Source: an uncultured Bartonella sp. (GTDB taxonomy: Bacteria > Pseudomonadota > Alphaproteobacteria > Rhizobiales > Rhizobiaceae). Taken from it: a DNA stretch of 18,442 bases. Under the pieces are notes generated by a model. That model was not told the DNA's origin. It did not search any database and worked only from the letters and a program-made list of their open reading frames with translations. The first letter of the stretch is position 1. Every line of letters starts with the position of its first letter. The DNA lies in NCBI GenBank assembly GCA_943913205.1, contig CALTWN010000019.1, forward strand, positions 1 to 18,442, read 5' to 3'. Positions 7,118-15,966 of this stretch are shown here, piece by piece. The position numbers and the translations under genes are program-made.

Positions 7118-8788
7118 TTAATATTTAAGATAATGAGTTATTACAGAAATAATAGGTCTTTTGCCCCAGATATCATCAAATAATTTTTGCACAGCCCTCA
7201 TAGAGCCCTTTTGTACAGTTTCTTTATCTTTTTTAGATTTTATTGGCAATTCATATAAATAATCTTCAATTGCCTCACTTATTAAATCAGATATATAATA
7301 TCCGTCTTTGTCATAAGAGGGTACGCCGCAAAGCACCAAGCGCGGTGAGCCTACTAATGAAAAATGCTTAGTAAATAGCAATGAAACAGTGATATGTCCT
7401 ACCTGACTCAACCTTCTGCGTGTAGATATACCTAATTCTACTTCTTCACCCACCAATTTACCATCTTTAAAGATTTTACCCACCAAAACAGTGTCAACAA
7501 TTTCAGCTTTATCAGGTGCAATACGTAAAACTTCACCATCGCTTAACTTAGCTACTTGTTTTATATTACATTCATAACCAAGTTCTGCCTGTGCAGCTAA
7601 ATGCATAGGTTGGCCATGTACAGGAACCAAAATTTGCGGTTTAACCCAACTATACATTTGACGCAATTCGCCTCTTTTAGCATGGCCAGAAACATGAACC
7701 TTTGCATCAAAATTTGTTATTATTTTTATACCTTGTTTTACTAATGCGTTTTGTACCTGAAGCACCTTTTTTTCATTACCTGGAATCATACGCGATGAAT
7801 AAACAATTATATCGCCCTTAACAAATTCTATCGTTTTCATTTCTTTACTGGCGATTTTAGCTAGGGCCGCTCTGGGCTCGCCTTGGCTGCCAGTCAATAT
7901 AACTACGATTTTGTCTCGTGGAACTGAAGCAAATTCTGGCTCAGTTATAAATATATTTTCATCTTCAATATATCCAAGTTCTATAGCTATTCCTACTGAG
8001 CGTTTTATAGAACGCCCTAACAGTAATATTTTTCTATCATTTGCTTTAGCCGCGGCAATAATAGATTTAATCCGGCCTATATTTGATGAAAAGCTAGTTA
8101 TAGCCACTCGTGAATTACTTTTAGCAATAATTTGCGATAAAGTTTCTTGCACGTCAAACTCAGTGTCGCCGGTGCTCTCAACCATAGCATTTGTTGAATC
8201 GCAAACAAGAGCTAAAACACCTTCATTACCAATTTGCTTAAATTTTTCTATATCTGTTAAATCGTTTAAAGCTGGTTGATCATCAATTTTCCAATCTCCG
8301 GTATGCACTATAGTGCCAATTGGAGTTTTTAATGCCAGCGCCACAGCTTCTGGTATAGAGTGATTAACTCTTATAGTATCTACTGTAAAACTCCCTAAAG
8401 AAAAACAATCTCCTGGAGCAAAAACATGTAAAGGTAAAGATTCAAAATCAAAATCAATGGCAAATTTACTGCGCAATAAATGTGAAGTAAAGGCCGTGCA
8501 ATAAATAGGAACTTGTAACTTAGACCATAATTCAGCTACAGCCCCATAATGATCTTCATGCCCGTGGGTAATAACCATACCTACAATATTGATCGATTCT
8601 TCTTCTAAAAAGCTTATATCTGGCATAACTAGATTAGCGCCAGGATATTCTTCATCTGCAAAACTAACGCCCATATCTACAATAAGATATTCCTTGTTTT
8701 CGGGCGTGCCATAACCATATACAGCTAGATTCATCCCAATTTCACCGACACCACCTAATGGGATGAAAAACAACTCGTTTTTATTCAT
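7118..8788 (-). CDS. rnj: Ribonuclease J
   Basis: Metallo-beta-lactamase/beta-CASP ribonuclease with 5'-3' exonuclease and endonuclease activity in mRNA decay and rRNA maturation. The 556 residues match the usual bacterial RNase J length. The N terminus has the family signature PLGGVGEIGMN (10-20). Zinc ligands are HGHEDH (75-80), H143 and D165 in HTGDWKID. The beta-CASP part holds TSFSSNIGRI (231-240) and LTGSQGEP (298-305), followed by HVSGHAKRGE (365-374) and the LVPVHGQPMHL loop (387-397); a C-terminal domain follows. The HVSGHA motif separates RNase J from other beta-CASP proteins. The start codon ATG has no strong Shine-Dalgarno sequence. A 227-bp gap to guaA upstream suggests its own promoter, and proS follows by 14 bp, so rnj probably heads an rnj-proS-lolC-lolD-dnaE transcript. 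Confidence 0.96.
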   Translation of the reverse strand: MNKNELFFIPLGGVGEIGMNLAVYGYGTPENKEYLIVDMGVSFADEEYPGANLVMPDISFLEEESINIVGMVITHGHEDHYGAVAELWSKLQVPIYCTAFTSHLLRSKFAIDFDFESLPLHVFAPGDCFSLGSFTVDTIRVNHSIPEAVALALKTPIGTIVHTGDWKIDDQPALNDLTDIEKFKQIGNEGVLALVCDSTNAMVESTGDTEFDVQETLSQIIAKSNSRVAITSFSSNIGRIKSIIAAAKANDRKILLLGRSIKRSVGIAIELGYIEDENIFITEPEFASVPRDKIVVILTGSQGEPRAALAKIASKEMKTIEFVKGDIIVYSSRMIPGNEKKVLQVQNALVKQGIKIITNFDAKVHVSGHAKRGELRQMYSWVKPQILVPVHGQPMHLAAQAELGYECNIKQVAKLSDGEVLRIAPDKAEIVDTVLVGKIFKDGKLVGEEVELGISTRRRLSQVGHITVSLLFTKHFSLVGSPRLVLCGVPSYDKDGYYISDLISEAIEDYLYELPIKSKKDKETVQKGSMRAVQKLFDDIWGKRPIISVITHYLKY

Positions 8789-9015
8789 ATTTCATAATAC
8801 CATTTCAAATATATAACTTAACAAAAAGGAACAGGTCCAATTAAGAACCAACAAAATTTATTAAAACAAAACATATTATTATCTTTTATACAATCGAAAA
8901 CCATATTTCATAGCTTTAAAATACATGCTCCAAACACTTATTTTTGATAATATTGGAATAAAATAACATATTTATCTAGCAGATAATAGATTAACACGTA
9001 AAAACTAATTAAATA
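8789..9015. other. guaA-rnj intergenic region, no gene seen
   Basis: The longest non-coding stretch of the window at 227 bp, very AT-rich. No ORF, tRNA or riboswitch fold is recognisable. Two weak hairpins could end the guaA transcript: a 6-bp A/T stem at 8972-8986 (TTATCT, loop, AGATAA) and an imperfect one at 8930-8956 (CCAA...TTGG ends). A possible rnj promoter on the - strand is TTGGAC (8840-8835) and TATATA (8815-8810) with a 19-bp spacer, longer than ideal. All of these are tentative. Gene spacing, not motif strength, is the main reason to expect a terminator and a promoter here. Confidence 0.4.
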
Positions 9016-10575
9016 TTATTCCCATTCAATGGTGCCAGGCGGCTTTGAAGTTACATCATAAACAACGCGATTAATACCAGATACTTCATTAATTATGCGT
9101 GTAGCAGTACGCCCTAAAAATTCCATATCATAAGGATAGAAATCGGCTGTCATACCATCTACTGATGTAACAGCACGTAAAGCGCATACAAATTGGTAAG
9201 TTCTTCCATCGCCCATAACACCAACCGTTTTCACTGGCAATAAAATAGCGAAGGCTTGCCATATAATATCATATAGCCCTGCTTTATTAATTTCTTCTAA
9301 ATAAATAGCATCAGCAGCTCTTAAAATATCTAGTTTTTCTTGTGAGACAACACCCGGGCAACGAATGGCCAACCCAGGTCCAGGAAAAGGATGGCGCTTA
9401 ATAAATGCTGCCGGTAAACCAAGCTCACATCCTAAAGCCCTTACTTCATCTTTAAATAATTCTCGTAACGGCTCTACCAGCTCCATATTCATAGTTTCAG
9501 GCAAGCCACCAACATTATGATGGCTTTTTATAGTTACAGAAGGACCACCAGTAGAAGATACGCTTTCGATAATATCTGGATAAAGTGTGCCTTGTGCTAA
9601 AAACTTAGCACCTCCAATTTTTTTAGCCTCTTTTTCAAAAACTTCAATAAAAAGTCGCCCAATAATCTTTCTTTTTGCCTCAGGATCGCTTTCCCCCTTT
9701 AAAGCATCAAGGAAACGCTCTTGTTCATTAACATGAATTAAAGGTATGTTATAATGTCCTTGAAAAAGAGACACCACATTTTCAGCTTCATTCTTACGTA
9801 GCAGACCGTGATCAACAAAAATACATGTAAGCTGATCGCCTATTGCCTCATGGATAAGCACAGCTGACACAGAAGAATCTACACCACCAGAAAGTCCACA
9901 AATAACACGATTATCCCCAACCTGTTCTTTTATTGCAGCAATCGCTTGTTTACGATAAGCTTTCATTGTCCAGTCAGCTTTAAGACCTGCTATTTTATAA
10001 ATAAAATTTTGTAAAATTTTCGCGCCATCTGTAGTATGTATAACTTCAGGGTGAAATTGCACGCCATAAATTTTACGAGTTTCATCAGCTATAGCAGCAA
10101 AAGGAGCACCTTTTGAAGTAGCGATAACTTCAAAACCTTTTGGTAATGATGTAACACGGTCGCCATGGCTCATCCAAACTTGATATGAGTTGTCTTTATG
10201 CCACACATTTTCAAATAATGGACTTTCTTTTTCTATCTTTAAATCAGCACGGCCAAACTCACGTTCACCACTTGCTTCTACCTTTCCACCCATTTGAACA
10301 CATAATGTTTGTTCGCCATAGCAAATACCTAATATAGGAAGCCCACATGTAAAAATTTCGTCAGGAGCACGAGGAGAGCCTATATCAATAGTAGAATGTG
10401 GACTACCGGAAAGTATAATAGCCTTAGGTTTTATTCGTTTAAAACCTTCGCCAGCTTTTTGAAAAGGAACAATCTCGCTATAAACACCGGCTTCACGAAC
10501 GCGCCGTGCAATAAGTTGTGTTACTTGTGAGCCAAAATCTATAATAAGAACTGTATCTGGGTGAATATTAACCAT
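9016..10575 (-). CDS. guaA: GMP synthase (glutamine-hydrolysing)
   Basis: Converts XMP to GMP using ATP and glutamine, the last step of guanine nucleotide synthesis. The 519 residues contain both catalytic units and the dimerisation domain. The class I glutamine amidotransferase has the nucleophile C85 in GICYGEQT (83-90) and the H175/E177 pair in FHPEV. The ATP pyrophosphatase P-loop is SGGVDSS (229-235). The C-terminal domain carries HPFPGPGLAIRCPG (395-408) and ends GTIEWE. GEQT in place of the enterobacterial GMQT, and REAGVYSEIVPF near the N terminus, are alphaproteobacterial in style, so the sequence does not look foreign. It lies 80 bp behind guaB, the previous enzyme of the pathway, on the same strand. 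No Shine-Dalgarno sequence is evident before the ATG. Placement between birA and rnj is unusual. Confidence 0.98.
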   Translation of the reverse strand: MVNIHPDTVLIIDFGSQVTQLIARRVREAGVYSEIVPFQKAGEGFKRIKPKAIILSGSPHSTIDIGSPRAPDEIFTCGLPILGICYGEQTLCVQMGGKVEASGEREFGRADLKIEKESPLFENVWHKDNSYQVWMSHGDRVTSLPKGFEVIATSKGAPFAAIADETRKIYGVQFHPEVIHTTDGAKILQNFIYKIAGLKADWTMKAYRKQAIAAIKEQVGDNRVICGLSGGVDSSVSAVLIHEAIGDQLTCIFVDHGLLRKNEAENVVSLFQGHYNIPLIHVNEQERFLDALKGESDPEAKRKIIGRLFIEVFEKEAKKIGGAKFLAQGTLYPDIIESVSSTGGPSVTIKSHHNVGGLPETMNMELVEPLRELFKDEVRALGCELGLPAAFIKRHPFPGPGLAIRCPGVVSQEKLDILRAADAIYLEEINKAGLYDIIWQAFAILLPVKTVGVMGDGRTYQFVCALRAVTSVDGMTADFYPYDMEFLGRTATRIINEVSGINRVVYDVTSKPPGTIEWE

Positions 10576-10655
10576 GTAATATGTATATTATATTTATAAA
10601 AATATGCAAACAATATCTTATAAAAAGCACATAATTTCTAAAATAACCGCTCATT

Positions 10656-12155
10656 TTATCCACTAGTTGGGTAATTAGGACTCTCTCTAGTTATGGTAAC
10701 ATCGTGGGTATGACTCTCACGCAAACCAGCATTAGAAATACGTACAAAATTTGCCTTATTATGAAACTCAGATAAGTTTTTAGCACCCACATATCCCATA
10801 GCAGAACGAATGCCTCCTGCTAATTGATGTAAGGCGGTACTTACTGGTCCTTTATAGGCTACTTGCCCTTCAACGCCCTCTGGAACTAATTTTAGCTCAT
10901 CTTGAACTTCGGCTTGAAAATACCTGTCCGCAGAACCCCGAGCCATAGCACCAACAGACCCCATGCCCCGATATGCTTTAAATGCGCGACCTTGATAAAG
11001 ATAAACTTCACCTGGGCTTTCTTCAGTGCCGGCCAGAAGTGACCCAACCATAGAAGCCGCGGCTCCAGCAGCCAGCGCTTTTGCAATATCACCAGAAAAT
11101 TTAAGACCGCCATCTGCGATAATAGGAACAGAGAATTTTTGTGCAACTTCAACAGCATCCATAATTGCAGAAAGTTGTGGAACTCCTACACCTGCTACAA
11201 TGCGCGTAGTACAAATAGATCCAGGGCCTATGCCAACCTTCACGGCATCAGCACCATAATCAATTAATGCTCTTGTGCCTTCTGATGTTGCTACATTACC
11301 AACCATTAAAACAATATTAGAAAATCTTTTTTTAATTTGCTTAACTGTATCAAGAACTCGCTGTGAGTGTCCGTGAGCTGTATCCACAACCAATATATCT
11401 ACCCCAGCATCTACTAGATGCTCTGCTCTGTTAAGCCCGTCTTTGCCAACTGTAATTGCGGCTGCTACGCGCAGTCTACCTTTTTCATCTTTAGTAGCAT
11501 TTGGATTTAATCGCGCTTTTTCCATATCTTTTACGGTCATAAGCCCAATACAACAGTTTTTATTATCTACAACCAGTAACTTTTCTATACGATGTTGATG
11601 AAAAAGCTTCTTGGCTTCTTCTTGAGTTACATTCTCGTGAACTGTAATTAAGTTCTCATGAGTCATTAATTCATAAATTTTTTGCTTCATATCCCAAGCA
11701 AATCGCACATCTCGATTTGTTAAAATACCTAAAAGACGACCGGGTTTTTTTTCATCATCTTCTTTTTTTACAACGGGAATACCAGAAATTCCAAAATCAC
11801 GCATAAGAGCTTTAGCTTCTTCCAAAGTTGAATCTGGTCCTATTGTTACTGGATTAATAATCATACCTGTTTCAAATTTTTTAACCTTACGAACTTCGGC
11901 GCCCTGCTCTTTCGCGCTCATATTACGATGAATAACCCCAAGGCCGCCTGCCTGCGCCATAGCTATAGCTAGGCGTGCTTCTGTTACTGTATCCATAGCC
12001 GCTGAAAGTATAGGCAAACTAAGTGTAATATTAGAAGATATACGAGTAGATAAGTTAACATCAGCGGGCATAATCGTTGAATGCCCGGGCAGCAATAAAA
12101 CATCATCAAATGTTAATGCTACTGCTCCGGTTGCTGTTTCTATAATTTTTGCCAT
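10656..12155 (-). CDS. guaB: Inosine-5'-monophosphate dehydrogenase
   Basis: Oxidises IMP to XMP with NAD+, the committed step towards guanine nucleotides, and feeds GuaA encoded next. The 499-residue protein has the N-terminal barrel segment TFDDVLLLPG (15-24), two CBS modules at about 100-215 (NPVTIGPDSTLEEAKALM, and ENLITVHENVTQEEAKKL), the catalytic loop GPGSICTTRIVAGVG with C315, the IMP-binding DGGLKFSGDIAKALAAGA, and the mobile flap YRGMGSVGAMARGSADRYFQ. It ends SPNYPTSG, the tail typical of alphaproteobacterial IMPDH. A Shine-Dalgarno-like AAAGGTAG (12168-12161) sits 5 bp before the ATG. The gap from birA is 47 bp, wider than the junctions of the neighbouring nuo-birA run, so a promoter of its own is possible, although no clear -35/-10 pair stands out. 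Confidence 0.98.
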   Translation of the reverse strand: MAKIIETATGAVALTFDDVLLLPGHSTIMPADVNLSTRISSNITLSLPILSAAMDTVTEARLAIAMAQAGGLGVIHRNMSAKEQGAEVRKVKKFETGMIINPVTIGPDSTLEEAKALMRDFGISGIPVVKKEDDEKKPGRLLGILTNRDVRFAWDMKQKIYELMTHENLITVHENVTQEEAKKLFHQHRIEKLLVVDNKNCCIGLMTVKDMEKARLNPNATKDEKGRLRVAAAITVGKDGLNRAEHLVDAGVDILVVDTAHGHSQRVLDTVKQIKKRFSNIVLMVGNVATSEGTRALIDYGADAVKVGIGPGSICTTRIVAGVGVPQLSAIMDAVEVAQKFSVPIIADGGLKFSGDIAKALAAGAAASMVGSLLAGTEESPGEVYLYQGRAFKAYRGMGSVGAMARGSADRYFQAEVQDELKLVPEGVEGQVAYKGPVSTALHQLAGGIRSAMGYVGAKNLSEFHNKANFVRISNAGLRESHTHDVTITRESPNYPTSG

Positions 12156-12202
12156 TTCAACTACCTTTTATTCTATTTATTTTTTATTTATAAACGCAGG
12201 TT

Positions 12203-13012
12203 TTATGATACTGGACTTGTAAGCAATATATCACCTGTATTAATAGACAGCAAACTATCATCATTTAAACGCAAAATACAATTAAAATTATCATCAATTG
12301 TTTCAAAAACACCCGTTATGATATCTTTATCTGTTTTCAATACAATCCTTTTTCCTTTAAATGAATTATATTGTAGCCATTTAGTTTTTATTATATTAGC
12401 ACCATTATTTTTAAAAGCCTTATAATTATCCAACCAATAATAACTTAACATACAAAAAAACTGATCAACCGTGCACATAATACCTACTTCATTTAAGCAA
12501 ATTGTTGCATATTCTGCAACATCTACTTTTGTAGCTATATTTATACCTATACCGATAACGATAGCCATAATTCCCGTAGATATTTGTTTTACCTCCAGTA
12601 AAATACCAGATAATTTTTTACTATTTAGTATAATATCATTTGGCCATTTTAAACTAATATCTATATTTTTTATTTTATATATTTTTAAAAAATAGTTTAT
12701 TGTATCCATTAAACTTAGCCCAGCTATATAACTCATAACTAGACTTTCTTTGATTGAATAATCGCCATAAAGAAGCAAGCTAGCATATAAATTACCTTTT
12801 GGGCTTTCCCACTTGCGCCCTCTTCTACCGCGACCACCTTCTTGTTTTTCAGAAATAACCCAGTGTTTATAAAAAGCTGTTTGATGTTTGATATTTTGAT
12901 TATAAATATTATCTGCAATGATGCGCGCTGCGTCGTTAGTTGAACCTATTATATCGTAGCTTGTAAGTTTATATCCTTTTTTTAGCGCTTCATTATGTAA
13001 ATAATATTTCAT
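12203..13012 (-). CDS. birA: Biotin--[acetyl-CoA-carboxylase] ligase, monofunctional
   Basis: Activates biotin with ATP and attaches it to the lysine of biotin carrier domains such as AccB. The 269 residues hold the ligase domain: GSTNDAARI (23-31), the biotinyl-AMP loop GRGRRGRKWESPKGNL (60-75), KWPND (122-126), KKLSGILLE (132-140) and VIGIGINIA (152-160), then a small C-terminal SH3-like domain. The catalytic domain begins at the N terminus with no helix-turn-helix, so it should be an enzyme only and not the bifunctional repressor seen in E. coli. It starts 8 bp after the nuoN stop and has no good ribosome site, suggesting readthrough or coupled translation from the nuo operon. It is one of the most AT-biased genes here, rich in Lys, Asn and Ile. 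Confidence 0.95.
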   Translation of the reverse strand: MKYYLHNEALKKGYKLTSYDIIGSTNDAARIIADNIYNQNIKHQTAFYKHWVISEKQEGGRGRRGRKWESPKGNLYASLLLYGDYSIKESLVMSYIAGLSLMDTINYFLKIYKIKNIDISLKWPNDIILNSKKLSGILLEVKQISTGIMAIVIGIGINIATKVDVAEYATICLNEVGIMCTVDQFFCMLSYYWLDNYKAFKNNGANIIKTKWLQYNSFKGKRIVLKTDKDIITGVFETIDDNFNCILRLNDDSLLSINTGDILLTSPVS

Positions 13013-13020
13013 ATTGTTAT

Positions 13021-14475
13021 TTACATAAATGACGAAGCAGCTATATAGGCTTCTTTATACAGCCATCCTGCAAATAGAATATAAAACACCAATAAAAGTG
13101 AAGTAATAGATAGTGTAAACTTTAGTGTTCCGGTCGGATTACTAAAATTATTTCTTACTTCATCAAACCAAATTATTTTTATTATACGTAAATAGTAGAA
13201 AGAGCTTATAGCAGCAGCTACTACCGCAGCTATCGCTAGCCCTACATAACCTATTTCAATACTAGAAATAATAACATACCATTTTGCAAAAAAGCCTGCA
13301 AGTGGCGGAACACCCGCAAGTGATACTAAATATATAGTCATAAAGGTAGCTAATAACGGATTAGTTTTAGCTAAACCGGAAATATCATATATTTGTTCAT
13401 TACTACTACCTTCATTACGTATAGATAAAATAAAAGCAAATATCCCAATCATGGTAACTAAATAAACACTTAAATAAATTAATAACCCTATAATAGCAGA
13501 TTTATTAGCAGAAAAAATTGCTAGCAAAATATATCCAACATGACTTATAGAGGAATAAGCCATAAGCCTTTTTATATTAGTTTGTCCAATTGCAGCAAAA
13601 GCCCCAAAAAACATAGATAAAACAGCTAAAATAAGTATAATCTGTTTACAAGCAGGCATGGCACCCGTAAGGGTAGAGAATGAAGGAAAAACTTGTAAAA
13701 CCAAATTGGTTAAAAGTCCAATAGCGGCGATTTTAGATGAAGTCGCAAAAAAAGAAGTTATAGGCGTAGGCGCCCCCTCATAAACATCTGGCGTCCACAT
13801 ATGAAAAGGAGTTGCAGAAATTTTAAATGCCAGTGCGCATAATATAAATATTAAACCAAACACGGGCCCTATATTGTAGGTACCTAGCTTTAAACTTTGC
13901 GCAATTTCTGCATAACCCAATTGCCCAGTATAACCATATATTATAGATATACCATACAACAACATACCTGAAGATAATGCGCCTAAAATAAAATATTTCA
14001 TACCTGCTTCACTTGACTTTATATTACTTCTATCAAATGCTGCCAACGCGTATAACGATAAAGACTGTATCTCAAGACCAAAATACAAGGATAGCATATT
14101 ACTTGCAGAAACCATAAGCAACATACCGAATGAGGCAAATAAATATAAAATAGGCAGTTCAAACTTATCAAGCATTTCAAATTTATTATACTCATATGCC
14201 AGCATCAAGGAAAAAACTGCGCCCAACAATATTAAAATTTTTAAAAATCTATTAAATAAATCTAACTTTATAGCATTTCCAAAAACATAACCCGTATGAT
14301 GAGTTTTTAGCACGATTACAATAACTAAAAATAAAATTGTAATAGCACAATAATTCACAATCTTATACGCATTATTAGAAGAAAAAACCCCTACTAAAAG
14401 TAAAAAAACTCCACTTAAAGCAAGCAATAACTCTGGTACAATAAAAGCTAATTGGGGTAGAATATTACCAAACAT
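13021..14475 (-). CDS. nuoN: NADH-quinone oxidoreductase subunit N
   Basis: Antiporter-like membrane subunit of complex I, forming one of the proton channels of the membrane arm. The 484-residue product is almost entirely hydrophobic, with about 14 membrane segments. Conserved charged residues are present: E135 in YFGLEIQSLSLYAL (131-144), K218 in LAFKISATPFHMWTPDVYEGAPTP (215-238) and K248 in the following helix, plus NIKRLMAYSSISHVGY in the second antiporter repeat. The normal PFHMWTPDVYEGAP motif contrasts with the altered one in NuoM. Translation starts at an ATG 9 bp after a good AAGGAG site (14490-14485), 21 bp after the nuoM stop. It closes the nuo gene run, with birA 8 bp behind. Confidence 0.97.
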   Translation of the reverse strand: MFGNILPQLAFIVPELLLALSGVFLLLVGVFSSNNAYKIVNYCAITILFLVIVIVLKTHHTGYVFGNAIKLDLFNRFLKILILLGAVFSLMLAYEYNKFEMLDKFELPILYLFASFGMLLMVSASNMLSLYFGLEIQSLSLYALAAFDRSNIKSSEAGMKYFILGALSSGMLLYGISIIYGYTGQLGYAEIAQSLKLGTYNIGPVFGLIFILCALAFKISATPFHMWTPDVYEGAPTPITSFFATSSKIAAIGLLTNLVLQVFPSFSTLTGAMPACKQIILILAVLSMFFGAFAAIGQTNIKRLMAYSSISHVGYILLAIFSANKSAIIGLLIYLSVYLVTMIGIFAFILSIRNEGSSNEQIYDISGLAKTNPLLATFMTIYLVSLAGVPPLAGFFAKWYVIISSIEIGYVGLAIAAVVAAAISSFYYLRIIKIIWFDEVRNNFSNPTGTLKFTLSITSLLLVFYILFAGWLYKEAYIAASSFM

Positions 14476-14484
14476 TTATCGCTT

Positions 14485-14490
14485 CTCCTT
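14485..14490 (-). promoter_or_regulatory. Strong Shine-Dalgarno site of nuoN
   Basis: AAGGAG on the - strand, 9 nt before the nuoN ATG, inside the 21-bp nuoM-nuoN gap. It is one of the two clearest ribosome sites in the window, the other being that of proS. Most other genes have weak sites or depend on overlap with the previous gene. Confidence 0.7.
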
Positions 14491-14496
14491 TTTACT

Positions 14497-15966
14497 TTAA
14501 TGCAACTTATCTACTAAAACATTTACCGAAGTAGCAATAGTATTAAGTACTATCATAGGAAATATACCTAAGCATATCGTAAAACATACTAAAGGAAATA
14601 ATACAAATTTTTCTCTTAAAGATAAGTCAAATATATCTTTAAGCTTTTCCTGTACTAGCTTACCAAATACTACCCTTTTGTATAAAAACAAAGCATATGA
14701 AGCCGATAAAATAACACCGCTAGCGGCCAAAAATGTAGCTAAACCACTTACCTTGAAACTACCAATTAAAGGTAAAAACTCACCGATAAATCCAGACGTA
14801 CCCGGCAAACCAATATTAGCCATAGTAAAAATTAAAAACACTGTAGCGTATACAGGCATGTTATTAACCAATCCACCATAAGATGCAATTTTTTTACTAC
14901 CCGTTCTATAATAAATTATACCAGCACAAAAAAACATACCGGCGGCCAATAAACCATGAGAAATCATTTGAAAAATAGCACCGCTGATAGAAATTTTATT
15001 TAAGGCAAATATTCCTAAACTAACATACCCTATATGCGCAACAGACGCATAAGCTATAAGTCTTTTAATATCTGTTTGTACTAGAGCAACTACCGAAGTG
15101 TAAATTATAGCTATAACTGATAGAGCTAAAACTAACGGAGCTAAATGTATTGAAGCATAAGGAAACATAGGTAAAGAAAATCGTAAAAATCCATAGCCCG
15201 CTAGTTTTAGCACCACACCTGCTAGTATAGCGGAACCAGCTATTGGTGCTTCTACATATACATCACGCAATAAGCTATGTAACGGCCATATTGGCATTTT
15301 AATAGCAAAAGCAAGAAAAAATCCAAACCAAAGCAAATACTGCATATTATTTGAAAAGTGATAATTTGACAAGTCTATAATATCTAAAGAATTCACAATT
15401 TTATACATTGTCATAATAGACACCAACATAAAAACTGAAGCTAAAAAATTATATAAAAAGAATTTATAACTAGCTTGAATACGATTTTCTCCGCCCCATA
15501 CACCTATTAAAATAAATATCGGAATTAATGAACCTTCAAAAAATATATAAAATAAAATCGCATTTAAAGAACAAAAGGCACCTAAAAGCATTGTTTCTAG
15601 GAGTAAAAAACAAATCATATAGGCTTTTAAACGCTCTTTTATAGACTGCCAACTAGCAAGAATACAAAATGGTGTTAATATAGATGTTAACATTACAAAA
15701 AGCGTAGAAATACCATCTATGCCCAAATGATAGGTAAGTCCAGATCCTAACCAATTTGATCTTTCTTGTAATTGAAACTGCACCTCTTTAGCATCAAATC
15801 CTGAATAAATAAAGGCTGCGAGTATAAATACAAAAATAGTAGTTAAGAGTGTAACAATACGAATATTATTTTTACCGATATCCGTATCGTCATTTATGAA
15901 TGAAACAATTAAAACACCTATTAAAGGAAAAAATACAAGCGTTGAAAGTATTGGCCAGTCGCTCAT
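14497..15966 (-). CDS. nuoM: NADH-quinone oxidoreductase subunit M
   Basis: Antiporter-like proton-translocating subunit of complex I (mitochondrial ND4 homologue). It has 489 residues and about 14 membrane segments. Expected residues are E144 in FFEGSLIPIFILIG (143-156), K223 in AIKMPIWPLH (221-230), K253 in VVLKLAGYGF, TDIKRLIAYASVAHIGY, and LPGTSGFIGEF in the later part. The loop after K223 is odd: the near-universal H-x-WLPDAH-x-EAP reads HSLLRDVYVEAP (230-241), so the Trp, Pro, Ala and second His are replaced, while the first His (H230) and EAP remain. The codons are in frame and the protein is full length, so this is not an indel. The ATG overlaps the nuoL stop by one base (TAATG). Confidence 0.97.
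   Translation of the reverse strand: MSDWPILSTLVFFPLIGVLIVSFINDDTDIGKNNIRIVTLLTTIFVFILAAFIYSGFDAKEVQFQLQERSNWLGSGLTYHLGIDGISTLFVMLTSILTPFCILASWQSIKERLKAYMICFLLLETMLLGAFCSLNAILFYIFFEGSLIPIFILIGVWGGENRIQASYKFFLYNFLASVFMLVSIMTMYKIVNSLDIIDLSNYHFSNNMQYLLWFGFFLAFAIKMPIWPLHSLLRDVYVEAPIAGSAILAGVVLKLAGYGFLRFSLPMFPYASIHLAPLVLALSVIAIIYTSVVALVQTDIKRLIAYASVAHIGYVSLGIFALNKISISGAIFQMISHGLLAAGMFFCAGIIYYRTGSKKIASYGGLVNNMPVYATVFLIFTMANIGLPGTSGFIGEFLPLIGSFKVSGLATFLAASGVILSASYALFLYKRVVFGKLVQEKLKDIFDLSLREKFVLFPLVCFTICLGIFPMIVLNTIATSVNVLVDKLH

Noticed and set aside
7911..8279. 122-codon + strand frame opposite rnj
   Set aside because: Antisense to conserved RNase J sequence, with no family resemblance; open only through codon bias of the real gene.
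10892..11158. 88-codon - strand frame inside guaB in another frame
   Set aside because: Overlaps the IMPDH barrel and flap codons, which are clearly the real frame.
9016..12155. guaBA as recently acquired foreign DNA
   Set aside because: Some lines look richer in GC, but conserved motif regions of dnaE and rnj look the same, and both proteins carry alphaproteobacterial variants. No integrase, repeats or att-like sites flank them.
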